A stretch of 39,775 bases of DNA, from the NCBI GenBank assembly GCA_018064665.1, contig JAGHUV010000034.1:1-39775 (forward strand), written 5' to 3'. A model generated the notes under the pieces. It ran no database searches. It was not told the origin of the DNA and saw only the letters and a program-made list of their open reading frames with translations. This stretch comes from Candidatus Crickella caballi. Lineage in GTDB: Bacteria; Bacillota; Clostridia; Peptostreptococcales; Anaerovoracaceae. The position numbers were made by a program, and so were the translations under genes. Shown one piece after another: positions 33,847 through 39,775 of this stretch (within the stretch, counting starts at the first letter, position 1; every line of letters starts with the position of its first letter).

Positions 33847-34465
33847 AAGGATTTGCCCTCTTTTCGTAACCTATTGTTGTCGCATCTCCGTGTCCCGGAA
33901 ATACAGTAATGTCTTCGTCAAGGACGTAAAGCCTCTCATTGATGGACTTAACAAGCTGATTCCAGTTGCCTGTCTCAAACGACGTGTTTCCGACCGATAA
34001 TCTGAAAAGTGTGTCTCCACTGAACAGCTTTTCGTCTCCGAGAATGCACATTCCGCCTTCAGTGTGTCCCGGAGTATATATGAATTCCAGCTCAGTTTCG
34101 CCAAGCATAAGCTTCTCATTGTCGGCTGCATATATTCCCGGTTCAGGACACTTAAGTCCTGCGGCACCGTAGTATGCATATTCCTGTCCAAGAGCCTTGC
34201 CAAGCAGAAATCTCTCGGCATCAGATGCTACAAGAACAGCATCCTTATACTCTTCCAGGTACTTCTCAGCACAGGAAAAATGGTCGAAATGGCAATGTGT
34301 AAGCAACACATATTTTAAAGTGTTCTTATCTCCTATATCCGAAGCTATTTCTTCTCCGAAATATCCCGGATCAACGATTGCTTTGATGCCTGTGGCTTCG
34401 TCAGTGATAAGATATGTGTTTTCTCCAAGCTGTCCCTTAGGATAGCACTTTACTGTAAGTCCCAT
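33839..34465 (-). CDS. MBL-fold metallohydrolase (YqgX / glyoxalase II-like)
   Basis: A 208-residue single-domain metallo-beta-lactamase-fold hydrolase. The dinuclear metal motif is HCHFDH at 57-62 (HxHxDH), with later ligands in YTPGHTEGGMC and FSGDTLF and the closing FPGHGDAT. Relatives hydrolyse thioesters such as S-lactoylglutathione, but many clostridia lack glutathione, so the substrate here is unknown. AGAGGT precedes the ATG. It lies between relA and hemZ, a place where many Firmicutes also carry dtd, which is missing here. Confidence 0.88.
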   Translation of the reverse strand: MGLTVKCYPKGQLGENTYLITDEATGIKAIVDPGYFGEEIASDIGDKNTLKYVLLTHCHFDHFSCAEKYLEEYKDAVLVASDAERFLLGKALGQEYAYYGAAGLKCPEPGIYAADNEKLMLGETELEFIYTPGHTEGGMCILGDEKLFSGDTLFRLSVGNTSFETGNWNQLVKSINERLYVLDEDITVFPGHGDATTIGYEKRANPFV

Positions 34466-34474
34466 TTAATACCT

Positions 34475-36679
34475 CTATTTAAGTCTGAATACTTTCTCAA
34501 CACCTTCTATCTGTCTGAGCTGCATCAGCAGTCTTTGCATCTGATGCATATCGGAAATAGAAACTGTAAGAATAGTGTTTGTAAGATCCTCATCTCTGTT
34601 GGCACCGATGTTTAGACCCAGAATCTCTATATCGCTGTCATCACAGACCTTGGATATATCTTTGAACAGGCCTTTACGCTCAAGTGAGCATACCTGAATG
34701 TCTGCATGATATGTGTTCTTGCTATCCGGAGTATCCCAGAAAACCTCGATAAGCCTGTCTTTGTCTTCATCCTGAAGATTTACGATGTTGGTACATTCTT
34801 TTCTATGCACCATTATTCCTCTGCCTCTGGATATAAAGCCTACTATGCTGTCTCCCGGTACAGGATTGCAGCATGGAGCTCTTCTGATAAGCAGGTTGTC
34901 TGTCCCTCTGACAACAATGCCCGGATCGGAGCCTGATGTTCCTCTTACAACAGGTCTCTTCTTGATTTCAATCTCGTCCTTCTCTGATTTCTTGATCAGA
35001 TTGTCTGCCTCATAGTATTCGATCAGCTTCTGGCCGAGTTTGGAAACAGAATTACCGCCTCGTGAAATCTGCAGATACAGTTCATTAACATTGCTGCAGT
35101 TGAAATCTTTGACGGCTTTAAGAATGTATGCATTCTTGGTAACTGCAGAAGGTTCATAGCCCTTCTTTCTGATATAGCTGGTAATATTGCTCTTACCTCT
35201 GTCTATATCGTCATCTTTGTTGGCTTTGCGAAGCCAGTTTTTGATTTTGTGTTTAGCCTGCGAAGTCTTGCATTTATCAAGCCAGTCAATGCTTGGTCCC
35301 GATGAATTCGCAGAAGTAACAATCTCGACTATATCTCCGTTATTGAGCGTATGGTCGATCGTTACCATTTTGCCGTTGACCTTGGCACCGACACAGCGTA
35401 CACCGACGTCAGTATGAACCTTAAACGCAAAGTCCAGCGGTGTACTTCCGGCTGTAAGCTCCATTACGTCGCCGCCCGGTGTAAATACGAACACCTGGTT
35501 GTCAAAGAGATCCATTTTGACGGTCTCAAGGAATTCAACGGAGTCCTCGGAATCCTTCTGAAGCTCAATCGCCTGTCTCAGCCATGAAAGCTTCTGCTCG
35601 TCGTTGTCCTCTGTGTCGCTTATCTTGCCCTCTTTGTATTTCCAGTGTGCAGCGATACCATATTCAGCAATACGATGCATCTCGTAGGTTCTTATCTGAA
35701 TCTCGAAAGGCTCACCGTTGTCACCGATTACAGTCGTATGAAGCGACTGATACATATTAGGCTTCGGCATCGCAATATAATCTTTAAATCGACCCGGTAT
35801 AGGCTTCCATCTGTTGTGAACAAGTCCCAGGGTCGCATAACAGTCCTTTACGCTTGATACAAGAACTCTTACTGCCAGGAGGTCGAATATTTCATCAAGC
35901 TCTTTATGCTGTATTATCATCTTCTTGTAAATGCTGTAGAGATGCTTGGAACGGCCCTTTACCTCATGCTGAATATATGCAGTTTCAAGCTCCTCATTGA
36001 TCTCAAAAATGAGCGTGTCTATATTCTTCTCATATTCAGCCTTCTTAACAGCTACCTGGTCGGAAAGCTTCTTGTAATCGAGCGGATGCAGATATTTGAG
36101 CGCAAGGTCCTCAAGCTCAAACTTGATGCTGAAAATACCGAGTCTGCCTGCAAGTGGAGCATATATCTCCAGAGTTTCAAGAGCCTTGCTCTCTCTCTTG
36201 TTGGTAGGCATATACTCCAAAGTCCTCATATTATGAAGACGGTCTGCAAGCTTAATGATCAGTACTCTGATATCTTTGGTCATAGCGAGGAACATCTTAC
36301 GGAAGTTCTCAGCCTGTATTTTTTCATTAGAATCGAATTTGATATTTCCAAGCTTTGTAACACCTTCTACAAGAAGTGCAATTCGCTCGTCAAAGTCTTC
36401 GATAAGCTGTTCCTCGTTATATTCTGTGTCCTCAACGGAGTCGTGAAGGAGTCCGGCAACTATTGCCTCGTTATCCATACCGAAATTCGCAAGGATTTTG
36501 GCCACAGCAATCGGGTGAATGATATAAGGTTCACCACTCTGTCGCTTCTGTCCGTCATGAAGTCTGTATGCAATGTCGTAAGCCTTGGCGATGATTGAAT
36601 CGTCGTACTTAGGATTAATTGCAACCAGATCGTTCATGAAAGTTTCGGTACTGAGATCAATAATTCCTCTGATTGCCAT
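34475..36679 (-). CDS. relA: bifunctional (p)ppGpp synthetase/hydrolase (RSH, RelA/SpoT)
   Basis: A 734-residue long RSH. The N-terminal HD hydrolase domain is intact (His55, HDSVED at 79-84). The synthetase domain has RFKD near 294 and YQSLHTTV near 308; the RxKD type marks bifunctional enzymes rather than the ExDD of synthesis-only RelA. A TGS domain (FVFTPGGDVMELTAGSTPLDFA) follows, then helical and zinc-finger parts with RRAPCCNPVPGD, and a C-terminal ACT domain. It makes and degrades the stringent alarmone in response to uncharged tRNA on ribosomes. AGGAG precedes the ATG, 8 bases after secDF. Confidence 0.97.
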   Translation of the reverse strand: MAIRGIIDLSTETFMNDLVAINPKYDDSIIAKAYDIAYRLHDGQKRQSGEPYIIHPIAVAKILANFGMDNEAIVAGLLHDSVEDTEYNEEQLIEDFDERIALLVEGVTKLGNIKFDSNEKIQAENFRKMFLAMTKDIRVLIIKLADRLHNMRTLEYMPTNKRESKALETLEIYAPLAGRLGIFSIKFELEDLALKYLHPLDYKKLSDQVAVKKAEYEKNIDTLIFEINEELETAYIQHEVKGRSKHLYSIYKKMIIQHKELDEIFDLLAVRVLVSSVKDCYATLGLVHNRWKPIPGRFKDYIAMPKPNMYQSLHTTVIGDNGEPFEIQIRTYEMHRIAEYGIAAHWKYKEGKISDTEDNDEQKLSWLRQAIELQKDSEDSVEFLETVKMDLFDNQVFVFTPGGDVMELTAGSTPLDFAFKVHTDVGVRCVGAKVNGKMVTIDHTLNNGDIVEIVTSANSSGPSIDWLDKCKTSQAKHKIKNWLRKANKDDDIDRGKSNITSYIRKKGYEPSAVTKNAYILKAVKDFNCSNVNELYLQISRGGNSVSKLGQKLIEYYEADNLIKKSEKDEIEIKKRPVVRGTSGSDPGIVVRGTDNLLIRRAPCCNPVPGDSIVGFISRGRGIMVHRKECTNIVNLQDEDKDRLIEVFWDTPDSKNTYHADIQVCSLERKGLFKDISKVCDDSDIEILGLNIGANRDEDLTNTILTVSISDMHQMQRLLMQLRQIEGVEKVFRLK

Positions 36680-36687
36680 TTAAACTC

Positions 36688-38970
36688 CTATAAAACTATC
36701 CCGTCGTCTTTTTTATTCTTGGAAGCTCCCTTACTTCCCTTTGCATTTTTCTTGTTCTTCTTATCTTCCTCGAGCTTTGCAGTGTACTTTGACATGCCGT
36801 CCTTCTTTGTAAGCTCATACAGTACAGGGCTGCAAAGGCAAATTGATGAATATGTTCCTACCAGTACACCGATCATGAGAGGAATAAGGAATTCTCTCAG
36901 CTCTGATCCTGCCATGATGAACAGCGGAATCATAACACACAGTGTAGTAAGAGATGTCATTACAGTTCTGGAAAGAGTCTGATTGATACTGTTGTCAATA
37001 AGTGCAACATTCTCTTTGCGCTTATAGAACTTTGTGTTCTCTCTGATTCGGTCAAATACTACGATTGTATCGTTGATGGAATATCCTACAACTGTGAGGA
37101 TACCTGCAACAAATGGGTTGTTGATTGCAAAACCGAAAATAGCATATGCCGAAAGAGCAATCAGCACGTCGTGGCCGAGACCTAGAAGTGCGGAAAGACC
37201 ATACTTCCATGTCTTAAATCTGAATCTTATATAGATAAGCATGCAGATTGCCGCAATCAGTATCGACTTGATGGCATTATGCTTCAGATCCTGTCCGACT
37301 GTAGGTCCGAACTCTTCGGAAGCAAGAACAGCCTTGTCTCCTATGTTGAACTGTTTATCGATCGTATCAACGACCTTAGCTCTGTCTGCTGCCTTAAGAT
37401 CCTTGATAGTCTTGATAACTATCTGAGTATTTCCTTCTCCCGCATATACGATAGTAGGATCAAGGTCGTAGTCAGCGATGCATTCCTTAACATCATCGAT
37501 GCTGACCTCCTGCCCCATCTCAAGCTGAAGCATTGTACCGCCTGTAAAGTCGATTCCGTAGTTGAAGCCTCTTGCTACAGCAAATACCAGTCCTATAGCG
37601 ATAACAGCGATGCTGATGCAGTAGAATATCTTTCTCTTTTCAATGAACTTGATGTTGAAGTTGATGTGCTTCTTAGGAGAACCGTCTTCATTCATCCCGA
37701 ACATCTTGTTCTTACCGAACTTCTTGCTCTCTGCAATAATATTTACGAAGAGCTGAGTAATAAGGACAGCTGTGATGATGCTGACGATAGTACCGATCAT
37801 CAGTGTAAGTGCAAAGCCCTTAACCGAAGTAGTACCGATCAGGTAAAGTACGAAAGCAGCGATCAGTGTTGTTGTCTGTGAGTCGATAACTGTTGACAGC
37901 GCTGCGTGATATCCCATATCTACCGCAACTCTTACTGACTTGCCCTTCGAAATCTCTTCTCTGATACGAGTGAAGATAATAACGTTAGAGTCTACAGCCA
38001 TACCGATTGACAGGATGATACCTGCAATACCAGGCAGTGTGAGTACTGAACCCATACCTGCCATTATCCAGAGTACTACCTGAACATACAGCAGCAGTGC
38101 GATGTCAGCAATTACTCCAAGAACACCGTATACGATTATCATCAGAAGCAGAACAATTCCAAGTCCGATGATTCCGGCGATAGCACTGAGTCTCAGGGCG
38201 TTAGCTCCGATAGTTGCAGTCTCGACAGATGAATTTACTTCCACCAGGTTAGCAGGAAGTGCACCGCCTCTGATAAGTGCTGAAAGCTCTGAAGCCTCTG
38301 TCTGTGAGAATCCGCCCGGTCTTGTGATCTCGCAGGATCTTGAATTGATCTTCTCTGAAACCGTAGGAGATGAAATCATCTCATCGTCAAGCATGATTAC
38401 GATTGCATGAGAATCAACTGATTCCTCCCAGCCTTTCTTGACTTCTACTCCGTTTACGGCCTTGCCTGTTGCATCGGCAAACAGATCAGAACCCTCTGTA
38501 GTGAAATCAATGGTAATCTTGTAACCGCCGTGATCTGAGTCCGTAGCAATCTGTGAGTCGCTGATACCCTCACCTGTCAGAGCCTCGGTTCCGTCAGCAA
38601 GAAGGAATCTAAGCTGAGCTGTACGTCCGATCTGTCTGATGGCTGATTCGGCATCCTCAACTCCAGGCATCTCTACTCTGAGTCTGTTGGTTCCTTCGAT
38701 GGAAACAGTTGCCTCGGAGATACCCATGGCGTTAACTCTGTTCTCAAGAACTTTCTTAGTCTGTTCCATTACCGCAGTAAGATCAGTTCCTGTTTCTTCT
38801 GTATCCGCCTCAAGCAGTACATATACACCGCCATTGATATCAAGTCCGTACTTAAGATTGTCATTAAGATTACCGAACTTATCACCAATACCGAAAATCG
38901 ATACATACCAAGCGAAAACAAGAATCACGAGAACTATTACCGCAAATACTTTTCTTTTTACGCTCTTCAT
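36688..38970 (-). CDS. secDF: SecDF fusion, protein-export membrane protein
   Basis: A 760-residue natural fusion of SecD (about 1-430) and SecF (about 445-730), twelve membrane helices in all, as in B. subtilis SecDF. SecD has the first helix, the DLKYGLDINGGVY motif, a rather short periplasmic domain, then five helices including GMAVDSNVIIFTRIREE. SecF begins with a helix and GIDFTGGTMLQLE and has the matching YSINDTIVVFDRIRENT. It uses the proton gradient to pull exported proteins after SecA/SecYEG. The C-terminal tail is lysine-rich. The ATG follows AAAGGA. It follows yajC beyond a terminator. Confidence 0.97.
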   Translation of the reverse strand: MKSVKRKVFAVIVLVILVFAWYVSIFGIGDKFGNLNDNLKYGLDINGGVYVLLEADTEETGTDLTAVMEQTKKVLENRVNAMGISEATVSIEGTNRLRVEMPGVEDAESAIRQIGRTAQLRFLLADGTEALTGEGISDSQIATDSDHGGYKITIDFTTEGSDLFADATGKAVNGVEVKKGWEESVDSHAIVIMLDDEMISSPTVSEKINSRSCEITRPGGFSQTEASELSALIRGGALPANLVEVNSSVETATIGANALRLSAIAGIIGLGIVLLLMIIVYGVLGVIADIALLLYVQVVLWIMAGMGSVLTLPGIAGIILSIGMAVDSNVIIFTRIREEISKGKSVRVAVDMGYHAALSTVIDSQTTTLIAAFVLYLIGTTSVKGFALTLMIGTIVSIITAVLITQLFVNIIAESKKFGKNKMFGMNEDGSPKKHINFNIKFIEKRKIFYCISIAVIAIGLVFAVARGFNYGIDFTGGTMLQLEMGQEVSIDDVKECIADYDLDPTIVYAGEGNTQIVIKTIKDLKAADRAKVVDTIDKQFNIGDKAVLASEEFGPTVGQDLKHNAIKSILIAAICMLIYIRFRFKTWKYGLSALLGLGHDVLIALSAYAIFGFAINNPFVAGILTVVGYSINDTIVVFDRIRENTKFYKRKENVALIDNSINQTLSRTVMTSLTTLCVMIPLFIMAGSELREFLIPLMIGVLVGTYSSICLCSPVLYELTKKDGMSKYTAKLEEDKKNKKNAKGSKGASKNKKDDGIVL

Positions 38971-39075
38971 AAAAATTCGATCCTTTCATTAGTGTTTTGT
39001 CAAAAAATGCGCATAAATCGGCATTAAACAAATATTCAATCTATTTTACGACAAAACGCCTGTAATTTCAATAAA

Positions 39076-39097
39076 AAAGCACCCTTTAAGGGTGCTT
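39076..39097 (-). terminator. rho-independent terminator after yajC
   Basis: On the minus strand AAGCACCCTT (39088-39097) pairs with AAGGGTGCTT (39077-39086) around a tiny loop, and the stem runs into a T-run (39073-39078). It lies about 60 bases beyond the yajC stop. It implies that secDF has its own promoter in 38971-39072 or lives on read-through. I see no convincing promoter hexamers there. Confidence 0.88.
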
Positions 39098-39153
39098 AAA
39101 TGTATATTATTAAATACCTGCTGAAAGGTTTACTGTTCAGTCTTTTCTATGAC

Positions 39154-39564
39154 TTATTCTTCAACCTTTTCCTCTGTCTTTGCAGCAGCATCGGATTTCT
39201 TACCGAGCTTCTTAGGTGTAACCTTCTTCTCTCTGTCAGGAGTCTTCTCTTCTACAGCCTCTTCCTTCTTTGCAGGCTTCTTAGCTGCAGCATTTCCGCC
39301 ACCCTGGCCCTTGTTTACACTTGCAATAGCAGTCTTAATAAACTCAATCTTATTCTTCTCTGCGCCTGTTGTAATAACAACTGTCTTATCAGTGATCTTA
39401 ACGACCTTTCCGATAACGCCGCCGATAGTCATAATTTCATCGCCAACTGCCAAGCTGTTTCTCATCTCAGCATCAGCTTTTTCCTTCTTCTTCTGAGGTC
39501 TGATCATCATGAAGTAGATAAGAGCGATAAATACTACTAACAAAATAATGTTTCCTACTGGCAT
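39154..39564 (-). CDS. yajC: preprotein translocase subunit YajC
   Basis: A 136-residue YajC, the small partner of SecDF. It has one N-terminal membrane helix (about 3-20), the conserved FMMIRPQKKKEK stretch, and the beta domain GDEIMTIGGVIGKVV...ITTGAEKNKIEF (about 41-80). A C-terminal tail of about 50 residues is Lys/Glu/Ala-rich and low in complexity, longer than in many YajC. The ATG at 39564 is set by AAGGAGG with 6-base spacing; an earlier in-frame start would run into the tRNA gene. Only 17 bases separate the ATG from the CCA end of the upstream tRNA-Leu. Confidence 0.95.
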   Translation of the reverse strand: MPVGNIILLVVFIALIYFMMIRPQKKKEKADAEMRNSLAVGDEIMTIGGVIGKVVKITDKTVVITTGAEKNKIEFIKTAIASVNKGQGGGNAAAKKPAKKEEAVEEKTPDREKKVTPKKLGKKSDAAAKTEEKVEE

Positions 39565-39581
39565 AATATACCTCCTTGTAA

Positions 39582-39668
39582 TGGTGCCGGTGGTGGGGGT
39601 CGAACCCACACGATATTGCTATCACGGGATTTTGGATCCCGCGCGTCTGCCAATTCCGCCACACCGGC
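39582..39668 (-). tRNA. tRNA-Leu, anticodon CAA
   Basis: An 87-base class II tRNA including an encoded CCA. The acceptor stem is GCCGGTG/CACCGGC with discriminator A73. The D-arm is of leucine type (GCG...CGC). The anticodon stem is CGGGA/TCCCG with loop TCCAAAA, the variable arm is long (GATA-GCAA-TATC), and the T-arm is GTGGG-TTCGACC-CCCAC. Alignment with other leucine tRNAs puts CAA at 34-36, reading UUG. Position 33 is C instead of the near-universal U. It is followed at once by yajC. Confidence 0.93.
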
Positions 39669-39702
39669 AAATTGGCTGATTAAAAAATTTACCTATAAAA
39701 AA

Positions 39703-39775
39703 TGGTGTGGATGGAGGGACTCGAACCCTCACGGTCTCCCACATGGCCCTCAACCATGCGCGTCTGCCATTCCGC
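39703..39775 (-). tRNA. tRNA-Leu, anticodon GAG (5' end beyond the window)
   Basis: A class II tRNA read on the minus strand, missing about 9 bases at its 5' end (the 5' acceptor strand and positions 8-9) because the window stops. The anticodon stem CATGG/CCATG holds loop TTGAGGG, giving GAG with a normal U33. A short variable stem (GG-GAGA-CC), T-arm GAGGG-TTCGAGT-CCCTC, 3' acceptor CATCCAC, A73 and encoded CCA follow. It reads CUC/CUU leucine codons. It lies 34 A-T rich bases before the CAA tRNA, so the two are probably co-transcribed. Confidence 0.9.

Noticed and set aside
35906-36598. Long open frame (about 230 codons) on the plus strand opposite relA
   Set aside because: It lies wholly antisense to the conserved RSH hydrolase and synthetase domains, has no recognisable motif or good ribosome binding site, and is explained by the codon pattern of relA.
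37279-37881. Plus-strand open frame of about 200 codons opposite secDF
   Set aside because: Leucine/serine-rich appearance is the complement of the hydrophobic SecDF helices; no supporting signals.
38971-39072. Promoter for secDF using TTGACA at about 39000
   Set aside because: That hexamer is too close to the ribosome binding site: a -10 would fall inside it, and none is seen. Other pairs in the region are weak.
1-39775. CRISPR arrays, insertion sequences, toxin-antitoxin or defence gene clusters
   Set aside because: No direct-repeat arrays, transposases, terminal inverted repeats or recognisable defence proteins were found; all coding space is taken by housekeeping genes.

Overview
The window is a dense block of housekeeping genes from a Firmicute of the class Clostridia, most like a Lachnospiraceae-type anaerobe. 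This rests on gene content (fused SecDF, RNase J, HemZ, YlbF, RsfS, a YneA-like LysM protein, a clostridial methionine gamma-lyase-like protein), on gene order, on strong GGAGG ribosome binding sites and on Gram-positive type LexA boxes. Base composition looks moderate, around the low-to-mid 40s % G+C by eye. I see no mobile elements, CRISPR array, prophage genes or rRNA.

Layout, in the direction of transcription (almost everything is on the minus strand, so from right to left). (1) 39775-39582: two tandem tRNA-Leu genes, GAG (cut by the window edge) and CAA, directly abutting yajC. (2) 39564-29462: yajC, a terminator, secDF, relA (bifunctional RSH), an MBL-fold hydrolase, hemZ, hisS and aspS. 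(3) 29462-23347: nadD, yqeK, rsfS, leuS, RNase J and ylbF. (4) 23303-19871: efp, mltG, trmR and a U32 family gene, the last two forming a tRNA wobble-uridine modification pair. (5) 19836-12348: a CorC-like CBS protein, asp23, nusB, a TsaD-like paralogue, xseA, xseB, ispA, dxs and tlyA, which is the classical nusB-xseAB-ispA-dxs-tlyA cluster. (6) 12278-11076: a class I aminotransferase closed by a strong terminator. (7) 11005-1950: mutS, mutL, miaA, a XerS-like tyrosine recombinase, a methionine gamma-lyase-like protein, a TVP38 membrane protein and ybaK, closed by a terminator. (8) 1764-1459: an isolated yneA-like gene under a textbook SOS promoter. (9) 36-1322: the only plus-strand gene, a CyuA/L-cysteine desulfidase-like Fe-S enzyme, converging on yneA over a shared bidirectional terminator.

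Together the genes cover protein export, stringent response, tRNA charging and modification, mRNA decay, isoprenoid precursor synthesis, mismatch repair and chromosome handling. Genes are packed with gaps of a few bases or with overlaps (TAATG junctions at nadD, trmR and the TsaD-like gene). Several use TTG starts (mutS, xer, tlyA, asp23, yqeK, hemZ) and one uses GTG. No gap between genes exceeds 300 bases.

I did not find a convincing novel multi-gene system. The points most worth a second look are the SOS control of yneA, the C33 (instead of U33) in tRNA-Leu(CAA), the tRNA-to-yajC junction with no room for a promoter, the terminator pressed against the mutS ribosome binding site, the CyuA-like protein lacking the usual Cys of its GCTEP motif, and the divergent TsaD paralogue.
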